Assembly: GCA_963576565.1 (NCBI GenBank)
Contig: OY755038.1
Location: forward strand, 144,085,920 to 144,149,919
Origin: Aspidapion aeneum
Taxonomy: Eukaryota; Arthropoda; Insecta; Coleoptera; Brentidae
Direction of reading: 5' to 3'
DNA: 64,000 nt
The notes beneath the pieces are model-generated. The model saw only the letters and a program-made list of their open reading frames with translations. It did not search any database and was not told the origin of the DNA. Of this stretch, positions 1 to 10,083 are shown in pieces; the stretch's first letter is position 1, and each line of letters opens with the position of its first letter. Made by a program: the position numbers and the translations under genes.

Positions 1-2313
1 AGATTTTTTGAAATGTAAAGAATTGCTCCCAAGCATTAAAAAAGAGGAAGCAGCTTGAACTAGATAAGGTATGTGTGTTCATATAGTTAACTTTGACTGC
101 TTTTTAACCATAAAAATATTACTAGAAAAGACTACACTGCCATTCTTAATGAAAATATCATAGCTACATAGGAATCCCTATGTAGTTATGGGTTTTCCAT
201 TAAGCATGGCATTACAAGTGTTTATATTTAAAGAAAGCAGAGGAGATAACAACCCAAAATTTGGACATGTATGTCAATATTTTGTAGATGTATTTTCATG
301 AGAGCAACCGTGATGGGGGCTCGGGGCCCTGTCCCCCTATAGTCTAAGTTTTGAGATATTTTATAAATTAAAAAGGAAAATCGTGGTATGTGACTCAGTT
401 TCTGTGACTCAGTTTGTCATTACACTTGGGTCAGGTCAGGATAGCCTCATCCATAATGTTAAGGACTGACAGCTAGGACTAAATAAGGATTTTGAAGTCG
501 ATAAGTGAAAAAATACATTTAACCGAGAAGTGCTCAGCTGCTCATAGGTGTACAATACTTCACAGGACACTATAGAGTACAGGACCAAGAATTTATTTTA
601 AAGTTTTGTGTGATGGTGTACAAAGTTGGTTCAGGTGGTCACCTGCTTCAACTAGATATTTTGCTAAATAAATAATACGTTTTTTTAAATTTTAGCAAGA
701 ACTGCGGACTCCAGGGAAGCCATGATGAAGTATATGAAATTATGGAATATGTAGGGCAAAGTGATTTAGACAAAATGTTATGTGGTAATTTCTACACTTT
801 ATTGTGTTTTTTAATAATTACATTATTATTGACTTTTGTCGAAACAGTACTTATTTTTTTATACAAAAGCTTTAATTTATTTTTTTAAAACTTTATAATA
901 GTTGGGTTCAGCCTTAAAATTTTCCTTACTTGAACTTAATTTAAGTTCCCTACGCCAACTTCAACTAACGAGATGAAATTCTGTATTTTTAGTTTTTTAC
1001 TTATATTTTATGTACAGACAATATTTTATGCCTTTAAAATTGCAACACTTTTGCATAAAAAGTTCTCTTACATTAGTCTGAGTTGCCTTCTGGTAAGTTA
1101 AATTATTGTAAGGTAAATTTTGTGGAGAAGCGACCCTAATAAGTAATTATTGAAAAACTGACTAATTATTAAAGGAGACTATAATATAGAGATATAATTT
1201 ATAATCTTTTATTACTATCTTGCTAGGATGCAGGTACAGTTTTAATTTAATCTAAAGAAAATTATTCTATTTTACTAAGTACAAGTACCTAAGATATCTT
1301 TTTAATATTTATATCAAAAAATAATACTGCAATTTTTTAGTGACCAACACATACACACAAAATACATAATCGGTGTTCACAACATTTCTTTAAAATATAA
1401 AAATCCGGTTGTATTCCTTCCAATGACTTCTCTCTTAACTTCTAGAAATTTTTTACCTGAAATTAAAAAAATATATATAGTATATACCCATTGATAGGAG
1501 AGGGACTGCAGAGTGAAAAAGAAAATGACAACATCTTTGGATAGAAGCTCAAATGGATCAAATATTTTTTTGCAAAACGTCCTTATAAAAAGTTCTGCTT
1601 TTTTGTCTATTGCGATACTTTAAATTAAAAAATATACAGGGATATCAAAAAACAACAAAATATCAAATAGTATTAAGAATAAACTGCCCTTGAAACTGCC
1701 CTTAGTTTTTTAGCAAAGTGGCAAATAAAAAAAACATTTTAAAGCATTAATTCTAAAATTTCTTATATGTATTCTAGTCTTTTGATAGGATTCTAAAAGT
1801 TTTTTTGGCTTTACTACAAACTGAAAAATAAAGGATGTTTACTCTTAATGGTATTTCATGTTTTATTATTTTTTGACCCCCTTGTATAATATTTTCAAGT
1901 TTAAAGTATGGCAATAGACTTTTTGTAAAAAGTTAATAAATTTTTAATCCATTCAATTTTTATTTAAAGAAATTAAATTTACCAATTTGACAGTTGTGAC
2001 AAAGTACTTGGGCCTTCATTCAAAGTGCTTGCTCTCAAGTTCTAGCACCATATTTACAAAGTGGTTGAAGTACTTTTAAGGCAATAACTGCCCAGCTCTG
2101 AGTGTGACACCGACAGCATTTTTAAGGAAATTTGGTACAGAATATAAAAACAAACATTTTTATGTCTATCTTCAAAACCAAAGTGACATATCTCACTCAT
2201 TAGTTAGATAAGTCAATTCTATGATAAAAATATTATTTTAATGAAAAAGAAAAATAACAAAAAAGTTATGAACAGTTAAAGACCCCTTTCTGAAGCGCAG
2301 ACTTTTTAAAAAG
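1..2313. other. AT-rich noncoding DNA, no gene seen
   Basis: No long open frame, RNA gene or recognisable element end is visible. The stretch is AT-rich with many homopolymer runs. It lies downstream of the 3' end of the minus-strand BEL-A element and may contain its degraded 3' LTR, but I could not match it to anything upstream of the BEL-A gag start. Confidence 0.6.
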
Positions 2314-2790
2314 CTCATCAATATCAAATTTTTTGGCCACAAAAAAATTTTAAACATCAAAATGTAGGTACCTATAATTAAACGACCCCCCTACTCCCAG
2401 ATAAAAGATTCTGCTATTTGTAAACTCTAATTATTTTTTATTTTTATTGTGGTTCTGGATAATAAAGCATTGTTTGATTCGATTTGCAATGTAATAGGTA
2501 AATAAAAACGAAACAAGAGGTAATTGGTTGCCCTCGGTAATTTTACAAAATTTTTGTGTGTGTGTGCTCATCAATATTAAATTTTTTGGCCACAAAATTT
2601 TTTTAAAGATCTAAATGTAGGTACCTATAATTAAACGACCCCCCCTACTCCCTCATAAAAGATTCTGCTATTTGTAAACACTAATTTTTTTTTTGTTGTT
2701 TTGGATGGATTTGAATCGATTTGCAATGTAATAGGTAAATAAAAACAAAACAAGAGGTAATTGGTTGCCCTCGGTAATTTTACAACATTT
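2314..2790. repeat. Diverged tandem duplication, about 240 bp x 2
   Basis: Two copies of one segment follow each other, at about 2314-2564 and 2567-2790. Both contain the blocks ttttttggccacaaaa, gtaggtacctataattaaac, gattctgctatttgtaaac, gatttgcaatgtaataggta and gttgccctcggtaatttta in the same order. They differ by substitutions and a roughly 20-bp indel, so the duplication is not recent. A short GT run separates the copies. No coding capacity is seen. Confidence 0.85.
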
Positions 2791-3463
2791 TTGTACAGTC
2801 CTTGTGTGTGAAAAGGGGTGAATTTTGGGTAAAAAATTATATTTCCTCGATTATTTTAGTGGACTGTATACTATAAGCAACTTTCCAAAATATTGCAGTT
2901 ACAATCCGAGCGCCATACAAAATCACACAAAAGAAAAATGGCACCTACCTGGTTCTGACAGTGAAGGAATCTTGGGCAGTGTTTTCCAGCTAGCGGGCCC
3001 TTTCTTCTTGCTTCTTTACCGTTCCACGTAAAAGCTAGGTTGTTGTTCACTGAATAGTTGTATAATTAGAATTTTATGTTGAGTTTTAATAGAAATATTG
3101 AAGTTTTTGTTACGGATATTTTTACACATGGACTTGCTTCAAACCCGGCAACGAGATGAATCCGTGTCTAGTGCGCATGTCACTGCTACGCGCATTGTAG
3201 CTTGGTGCCAAATTTTTTAATTTGTATGGCATTAGCTTTTTATGAAAATACTGAAAATAAGTTAGAACAGGGATAATAAAGTTGCGTATACATACAACGA
3301 AAGTTTTAAATAATTAAAAATAAATAAAAAGATTTTTTAGCTTCACTGTAAGTGAACAAATAAAATAAAATTTACAAAAATGTTTCGATTCTTTGTATTC
3401 CCAAAGAATGAAAATTCCTAAAATTATTTGAGGATGATTACATAACACGAAAGTGCGCTGAAA
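2791..3463. other. Noncoding flank of BEL-A, nothing recognised
   Basis: It holds only a 68-codon open frame (2825-3031, +) with no recognisable motif, then AT-rich sequence up to the stop codon of the BEL-A pol remnant. A BEL-A 3' LTR would be expected here, but no TG...CA boundary could be paired with a second copy. Confidence 0.45.
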
Positions 3464-4055
3464 TTAAGAAACGATTGGCAACTGGCACAATTTAACGATG
3501 GGTCGTTTGAAAAACCCATTTTTTGTTTTGACCGTTACAACTCTAACGCGGCCGTCAGGGCCAGGATGCATTTCAACAATTCGTCCAAGTGACCAATGAA
3601 TAGGCAATTGATTTTCATCTTTAATAATGACTAAAGTATTTAATTCAATTTTTGAAGTCGGATCGGTCCACTTAGATCGCTGTTGAAGCGTGTTTAAATA
3701 TTCTAGTCTCCACCGCTTCCAGAACTCAGCATTTAATCTTTGTATATATTGCCATCTAGATAAAGCGTTCATTTTTAAATGCGACAAGTCCGGATCAGGA
3801 AGTGAATTCAATGGTTCCAGGGTTAGGAAATGCCCTGGAGTTAAGGGTGCTAAATCGTTAGGGTCATTGCTCTGTACCCACATGGTCTGCTATTTACTAA
3901 TGACTCTATTTGAGTGAGTAGAGTGTAAAGCTACTCAAAGCTTAATATTTGAGAACCTATGACTCGGATGAGGTGAGCTTTAATCGATTTTACGCCAGCA
4001 TCGGCTAACCCGTTAAGATGAGGTCCTGCTGGGACATTAAAGAACCAGAAGATTT
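3464..4055 (-). pseudogene. BEL-A integrase C-terminal part (broken)
   Basis: The segment 3883-3464 reads as the C-terminal domain that follows the integrase core in BEL/Pao proteins (LTPGHFLTLEPLNSLPD, LSRWQYIQRLNAEFWKRW, VGRIVEMHPGPDGRVRV-like, FKRPIVKLCQLP). It ends in a stop just after the family-typical KLCxLP motif. Upstream, at about 4055-3945, is the stretch around the last integrase acidic residue (GPHLNGLADAGVKS). There the usual Glu position reads Asp (LADAG). Frame changes separate these pieces, so no protein can be made. Confidence 0.85.
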
Positions 4056-4304
4056 TTAAATGTTGGGTAGCTTGCTTAGAAGCTCTGAAAGCTCTTTATA
4101 AGCTCCCTTAAAATTTGTTGCTGAATCCGAATATACAAGCTCTATGTGAATTGCTCGTGAAACTACGCACACTATGATAAGAATGTAAGCTTTCTGAGTT
4201 TTCATGCCTCGATGACGTGGACCTACAGAAATTTTCACTGGGCCCGCGTAATCAATACAAACATGAGAAAAGCACTTAACTTGAGAAGTGCGAAAGCTAG
4301 GCAT
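4056..4304 (-). pseudogene. BEL-A integrase core with internal deletion
   Basis: The segment begins near the first catalytic Asp motif (CIDYAGPV), continues through the tyrosine-rich strand (TQKAYILIIVCVVSRAIHIEL), and then jumps directly to the second Asp motif (YSDSATNF). Compared with BEL-B and BEL-C in this window, about 25 residues between them are missing. A core with this deletion would not fold normally. Confidence 0.8.
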
Positions 4305-4329
4305 GTCTCCTATATAGGGAACGAAAGCT

Positions 4330-5067
4330 TTAGGATTGACACGTAAAGCATCGGATACAATTCGAAAGAATTTTTTGTATAACCCTACGGGCTGAAAGAA
4401 TCCAAAATCTTTGGCGTAGTAAATATAAAACAGTAGTTAAACCTAGATGAAAGTAAGTTTTGTGAATGCTTTCGACGATAAGCTCGGTGAGCTTACTATC
4501 TCCTGGCAAGAGGGGATGTTTTACATCATAGGAAAGAGTAATTGAATTTCTTATTCGTCCGCCCACTCTGACAAAACCCTGCTTATCAAGGAATGGAGCG
4601 AGCTTTCGATAAGGTTTAGGTAAAAGGTCGTTTTTCTCTAGTTGAGAAATTATATCTGAAAAATGAAGATTTTGAACGTATTTTACAAGGACCAGTAGTG
4701 CTTCTTGTAGTTTAAATGTAGTAAGAAAATCTGTTCGTTTTGTATTTTTGTGTTTTAAATTGTAGAAATAACGATGCCAAATAGCTATCAAATGTTGAAG
4801 TTTGCTAAGGGATGAAAAGTTTTTTAGAAAATCACCTAATATATCAGTTTTGATAATTGTGGCGAAAGATTTTATTTTATTTTCCTCTTGCAAAATATCT
4901 GATTGATTTAATGTGATTTCAGAAAGTGTTCGTAAATTCCAGTCTGAACGAGGGAAATATATCCAGGGAGGACCTGTGTAAAATAAGGGATGTTCTACCA
5001 AAGTTTCAGGGTATAATCCACGACTGACACAGTCGGCTGGATTTTCTACTGACGTAGAATGGCACAT
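4330..5067 (-). pseudogene. BEL-A RNase H-integrase linker and HHCC zinc finger
   Basis: The open stretch of 245 codons carries ADCVSRG near its start (RNase H end) and ends in the integrase HHCC zinc-binding module: SIHKTYFHLGLTTVLYLL, then RFWILSARR and CIRCF. It corresponds to the region between RNase H and integrase core of BEL/Pao pol. It is separated from its neighbours by frameshifts. Confidence 0.82.
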
Positions 5068-5400
5068 TGGGGATGGTATCCTGTATGTGACTCACCCTGT
5101 TTGCTACAAAGGTTCGCCCCCTGTGCGGAGAATCGGAAACCCAGGCTAAAACAACCTGAGAATCAGAAAAGGCTAGTATTTGGTCTATTACGATTAAAGG
5201 AGAATAGATTTCTAGTACGAATTTTAGTAGATCTGCAAGAAGAGTAGCTCCGAGAAGCTCTAGTCTAGGAATAGACACGGTTCTCAAGGGCGCTACCTTT
5301 TCCTTTGCAGATAGGAGAGAAGATTTAATTTCGTCAGACAGACGTTTCGATGCGCAAGTAGACTTCGCATGCGTAACCGCGTTGAGAAGCGTCTGAGAAG
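5006..5400 (-). pseudogene. BEL-A RNase H remnant
   Basis: The minus strand reads SLLSAKEKVAPL, then IPRLELLGATLLADLL, then LAFSDSQVVLAW: the RNase H motifs of BEL/Pao elements, matching those of BEL-B. The frame shifts at about 5060, where it passes to the linker frame. The upstream catalytic GFCDAS motif is not legible. Confidence 0.8.
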
Positions 5401-5486
5401 GCTAAGATTTGGCAACGGTGAATTCGAGTTGAAAATATATATTTTGGGAGAAATAGTTTTGATATACTAGGAAGTTCAGGTTGAAA

Positions 5487-6050
5487 CTAATTCCAGTTTT
5501 TTAAAATATGTGGTGGGGGTTCTGAGTCCCAATCAATTTTTTCTTTCCGCAAATCTTGCATGAACGATTTTGCGAGTAAAGTAACCGAAGTTAAATAACC
5601 ACAAGGGTCGTAAATTTTTGCAATTGTCGAAAGAATTTTGCGTTTTGTCAAAGGGCTATCATCAGGATTGTAATTATATGAAAAGCTATCGGAAGAAGGA
5701 TTCCATTGCAATCCCAAGACCTTGATATTTGTAGATTGCTCTTTATCAAGAGATACAGGGACTTGACATTCTGCAGGAGACAAAGACGAGAGTAGCCTGG
5801 GGTCGTTACTGGCCCACTTGCGAAGCTCGAACTCTCCGGATATTAGCAATGAAATAAGTTTTGTAGCGCCTGCGCAGATGCTAAATCGGAACTTCCGTTG
5901 CAGACGTCATCCATAAATACATCCTCAAGGATAACATGAGCAGCTTTAGGATATTTTGCTTTTTCTTGAGATGCTAATTCTCGTAAGGCCTTTATGGCTA
6001 GGTAAGGTCGGGCAGCAAAACACAATTTTTGGTGATTTTGGTAAAACTTG
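5487..6050 (-). pseudogene. BEL-A reverse transcriptase, 3' part
   Basis: At 6050-5843 the minus strand reads ARPYLAIKALRELA followed by VFMDDV, the degenerate RT active-site box (FMDD where BEL-B and BEL-C have YIDD). At 5849-5487, in another frame, it continues with ELRKWASNDPRLL, KVLGLQWNP and KIYDPCGYL, the RT thumb/connection region. The 5' half of the RT lies beyond the fold-back insertion at 7500-7829. Confidence 0.85.
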
Positions 6051-7505
6051 GTACGTTCGTAGAGCGACCCAAGAGAAGTAGAGAAAAAATTTTTTGGTTC
6101 GAACTCTACTGATTGCCGCGTTTCAGTGCCCTTAAATTTCAAATTTTCACCTTTATATTTTCTTCCAATATTTTAAAACTAAAAACAGCTAAAATATTTC
6201 TCATGACAATTTTGATTAGGTAAGACCTGTGTCTATAAGCCCATGTAACGCAACATTTAAAAATATTTTTTTTATATTAAGAAAAATAATGTTAAACTCA
6301 AAACTTTGAAAATTTACCAAAGTAGTGATTTTTTTAAAACTTAAAATTTTGGACCCTGTCAAGAAGTTTCTGAGGCGGATTTTACTGACATACTTTTTTT
6401 TCTTTCTTTTGAGTCTGGCTATATCTCACTTTTTAAAATTTGAAAAAATCTTGCAGGGAAAATCTGTCGCAGAGTCACAAATACCATGCTGTCGCGTTTT
6501 TCGCAAAATACAAAGATTTTGGACTGCTTATACAAAACAATTTTTTAAAACTTTATTTGACCAAAACATAAAATAATTTTTACCGGTTCTGATAGAGAAC
6601 TAAATACAAAATTAACTTTCTTAAAAAAAATTTTATAAATATAATCCAATATATTCAAAAATTTACCACAAACCTGGAAAAATCATAGGTTTAAAATAAC
6701 GGTTTTTTTTAGCAAAAATGACATGTTTGAAGATAAACGGCTGGGGATTTTTTATTTTGCGTTTAATTTTGGGTCCCCCGAAAACCTAATGTGTAGTTTT
6801 TTCTTAAAAAATCGTTATTTGGAGTCAGTGATTTTTCCATGTTTGCGGTAAATTTTGAAATATTTTCAACTATATTTCTAAGTTTTTTTTTCGGGAGTAA
6901 ATTTTATATTCAGTTGTCTATTAGAACCAGTAAATAGTCTTTTATGTTTTGTGCAAATAAAGTTTAAAAAAAAAAATTGATTCGTATAAGCAGTGCAAAG
7001 TCTTTGAATTTTGCGAAAAACGCGATGGCTTGGTATTTGTAATTCAGCTACAGATTTTCCCTGCTATATCTTTTAATATTTTAAAAAGGGTAGTATAGCA
7101 AGACTCAAAAGGCAGAAAAAAAAGTATGTCAGATAAAATCCGCCTTAGAAATTTCTTGACAGCGTCCAAAAATTCAAGTTTTATAAAAATCACTACTTTG
7201 GTAAATTTGTCAAAGTTTTGACTTTGACATTATTTTTTTTTTTAATCGATAAATATTTCTACAAGTTTTGGTACTTACGCCCATAAAGACAGGTATTGCC
7301 TAATGAAAACCGTAGCAATAAATATTTTTACTTTTTTTGATTTTGAGATATTTTTATAAAAGTGGAAAGGTGCAAACCGGAAAGTTCAGGGCACTGATAC
7401 GCAGCTTAGAGAGACAAATCCACAAAAAATTTTTTGGTTTTTTACTTTTCTTGGGTCGATGTATAAACGTGCGAATGCTTATCAAAATCCCCCAAATAGC
7501 GTTTT
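6025..7505. mobile_element. Degenerate fold-back (palindromic) insertion in BEL-A RT
   Basis: The left half is the imperfect reverse complement of the right half, with an axis near 6765. Matching pairs include 6350-6500 with 7020-7180 (the tttgagtct and gcggattttactgac blocks against their complements) and 6660-6720 with 6790-6870. The outer ends also pair weakly (aaaacacaatttttggtgattttgg against the complement of ccaaatagcgtttt). It interrupts BEL-A RT between the motif at 7510 (RLNTV) and that at 6040 (PYLAIKAL). It encodes no protein. A non-autonomous terminal-inverted-repeat DNA element is the likeliest identity. No clean target duplication was found, and the arms have diverged, so it is old. 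Confidence 0.72.
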
Positions 7506-7829
7506 GTTGCTCACCGTATTAAGCCGATACTCCTGTAGAGGTTCATTGGGGTGAAAGCGCCACAATAGTCTCTGGTAGTTTCTGTGTTCTGGTGTTAAGC
7601 TTATTTGCAAGAACATTTCTTGCACATCACTAAGCATTGCAATTTTGTGAAAACAAAGGCGAAGTAGAATTGTAGTGATATCAGTATGAAGTTTAGGACC
7701 ATGCAAAGGGATGTCGTTTAAGCTATAACCCTTACTACCCTTAGCCGAGCCGTTAAAAACCACTCTAATTTGTGTGGTTGTACTGGTTGGTTTAAGAACT
7801 CCGTGATGCGGAAGATAAGATATGTTCAT
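7506..7829 (-). pseudogene. BEL-A reverse transcriptase, 5' part
   Basis: The minus strand reads HHGVLKPTSTTTQIRVVFN, LNDIPLHGPKLHTDI, LSDVQEMFLQISL and NYQRLLWRFHPNEP: the fingers and first Asp region of BEL/Pao RT. The expected active-site Asp region is present as LSDVQEMF. The frame runs into the fold-back insertion right after RLNTV. Confidence 0.88.
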
Positions 7830-8642
7830 TGGTTACGGTTCAGTGCTTGGAATTAGACTCATATGTCCATTTTTAGATATTCCAGCATGAAATCTGAGTA
7901 TAGCGAGTAAAGTTCAGGTTTTTAGAGAAGTCTTGTTTCTAAGGATAAGAAGCAGCGATATGCTACTGAAAAAGTATCACCTCAGGCTCGAAATGTCGAA
8001 ATGGTAGAGCTACCATAAAACGGCCTGTGCAATCACGTGATACGGTTCTTTTTATAGATTTCTTCGGCCTTTTTTTCCTCAGGAGATAAAAATATCTATT
8101 GTGGAATAGATTCTAGTTCCCAGAATTTTCTCATTGAGGATTCTAGGGAGTTTTCGAAAGTAGTAAAGTAATTTTTGGAAAACTGAGAAAATGATGAATT
8201 TTGCTTTACTTTTCCTAGAAGGACCCATCCGAATTCGGTTTCTAAAGCTATGGGTTGTCCAGGACACCCAGAAACTCGACCAGACTTATTATTATTTGCG
8301 CGTAGATTTCGGCGCCTAGAAGTAGGTCGATAGATGCAGGTTTATAGAATTCTGGATCACCCAATGGTAAGTTGGAGATATGGTGCCAATTTCTAGGATC
8401 AAGTTGAATACTTGGCAAAGTAGAACAAAGTTTTTGCACAACAAAGCCACTAAAAGAAAAGGTAGGATGCACTTTCCTAAAGGTTTGATAATGCAGTTTG
8501 TGATGCCTTTTGTAACCGAAGATGATTGATTTACCCCCATGATAGGGATCGAAAATTATTTTCTTGATAGACCCAACCTGTTTAGACAGGTTTCACTGAT
8601 AAAGCAAGCTTCACTAGCGGAGTCTAGTACTGCCCCTACAGT
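7830..8642 (-). pseudogene. BEL-A protease and protease-RT linker (broken)
   Basis: At 8472-8248 the minus strand carries the BEL-type region after the protease (FVVQKLCSTLPSI, NWHHISNLPLGDPEFYKP, IDLLLGAEIYAQI), closely parallel to BEL-B and BEL-C. The protease active site itself, expected near 8600-8640, is degenerate. Between 8247 and 7830 only short linker fragments remain in several frames. Confidence 0.75.
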
Positions 8643-9650
8643 CTAATAGTTTCCTCTTGCATCTAGGATTTCCACTTTCGTGGTAGATAGCAAAACAGTG
8701 CTTTGCAAGTTTGGAGTAAAAGATATGCAACAATTTACGTTTGGTTGGGTTGGGTTGGCTGATTGATCTTGCATGATCGCAGGAGAGTTGTAAGTTGAAT
8801 TACTTGTATTTCGAATTTGTTTAATTTGCTCATAGTTTGGATTACGTAAGTAATAATTGTCGTTTAATTGTATAGGTTGCGAACTTGAATTATTGATTGT
8901 GGGCAACAAGGTGACACTTGGCTGTTGCATAGAAGGTTGAATATGATAAATATATGCAGAAGTTTGCAAATTCGTTGATTGTGTAGAGCTTGGACGATTG
9001 GTGACGTCACAAACCAAAGTATGGTGACGCAAGCTACACCCCTTGCAATTGTAAGGTGATAAGCAATCTTTTAGTAAAAAATGATTTGTCCTTAAACAGT
9101 TAGGGCAAACGTTATTTTGTTTTAGATATGAAATATGATTTTTGGTTAAAATGATTTGAATTTTGCATAGAATTTTTTGTAGTATTTTGTTGATAATAAT
9201 TACTTCTTGTTTGCGGAAGCGTATTTGTCAAGAAAGAATTTTTGTAAGTATTGTTTTGTGTATTTTGAATCCTAGAACCACTTAATCCAGATCCTGAAGA
9301 TTTCGAAAATTTATTGAAATTTGAGTTAGGATTTATTGGAACGTACTGAACCGATTCTAATGCTTTACATTGTCTTTCCAAAAAGGTAAATAAATCATTG
9401 TAACTGGGAATCTCCTTGTCAGAAAATCTGACCTCAAAGGCTGACCTAGTAGGCGTATCAATTTTTGACAATAATATATTAAACCCAGGAAAATCCCACG
9501 CTTGGGTGTTAAAGTTTAAGGCATTGAGTGCCTGCAAATTTTTACTAAAAGCATCTAGAATGTGCCGTAAGTCTTTTGAGTTTTGATTAGTTTTAATGGC
9601 AGAAACTTGTATTAATGAATTCCAATAAGTTGTGGCTAAAAGACGTATAT
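8643..9650 (-). pseudogene. BEL-A gag, distal part (broken)
   Basis: At 9650-9112 the frame carries the capsid-like gag core of BEL elements (TTYWNSL, FNTQAWDFPGFNILLSKID, FLERQCKAL), matching BEL-B and BEL-C. The zinc-knuckle region at about 9110-9030 is damaged. At 9032-8643 there is a Gln/Asn/Ser-rich spacer ending in TTKVEILDARGNY, the segment just before the protease. The upstream gag lies at 36600-37152, beyond the nested insertion. Confidence 0.85.
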
Positions 9651-10068
9651 TGTCACGAGGGGGTTGTCGTGACTATTTGTGTACTTGTTGCGTACAAATA
9701 AAGAGGATCGTGAGATGGTTTAAGGGTTTATTAATACTAAGTACAAAGATACTCACTAATCACTACTGTCTGGCCCAGTTTTCTGATACAAATATTATTT
9801 ATGTGTAGGTCGGGTTCAGCTCTCGATCAGCATCTCTTTACTGCTTCTATACTTGACTATTAAAAACTTAGTTACTTAGCGTACTCACTGAACTGAACCC
9901 CGACTATCCGTTCTTGATTGGTTTTATAGAAGCATGTAATTACAAACGTGTTTCAATCTTAAACATAAATCGTTTGCACCACATACTTCCTAGGTTGACG
10001 TCCTAATACTTTTACATCAGGTCAACCAACCAAGTTCCGGATAGCATGCCCAAATTACATACATGACA
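9651..10068 (-). repeat. ERR-1 3' LTR (418 bp)
   Basis: The limits come from comparison with 32202-32619. On the minus strand it starts TGTCATGTATG and ends CCCCCTCGTGACA. It has a TATAAAA box (plus 9922-9928), an initiator-like TCAGT about 32 nt downstream and an AATAAA at plus 9727-9732. The flanking ATAT on its outer side is the target duplication of the whole composite. Confidence 0.93.
9922..9928 (-). promoter_or_regulatory. TATA box of ERR-1 LTR
   Basis: TATAAAA on the minus strand, with an initiator-like AGTTCAGT at about plus 9888-9895. The same arrangement recurs in the other LTR at plus 32473-32479, which would be the copy driving ERR-1 transcription. Confidence 0.6.
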
Positions 10069-10083
10069 TATGCCCCTCTTCGA
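10069..10083 (-). promoter_or_regulatory. ERR-1 polypurine tract
   Basis: On the minus strand, GAAGAGGGGCATA abuts the LTR start TGTCATG. This position and composition fit the plus-strand primer of reverse transcription. It marks 9651-10068 as the 3' LTR and so gives the element's orientation. Confidence 0.75.

Larger units (their letters stand above)
3464..9650 (-). mobile_element. BEL-A: degenerate BEL/Pao retrotransposon, distal gag and pol
   Basis: Read on the minus strand from 9650 to 3464, the order is gag core, protease-like segment, RT, RNase H, integrase and the DUF5641-type C-terminal domain, which is the BEL/Pao layout. The frame is broken many times, so it is a relic. The gag start lies 27 kb away at 36600-37152, because a nested insertion (9651-36599) splits gag. 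A second, older insertion (about 6025-7505) splits RT. No LTR of this copy was identified. Confidence 0.9.
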
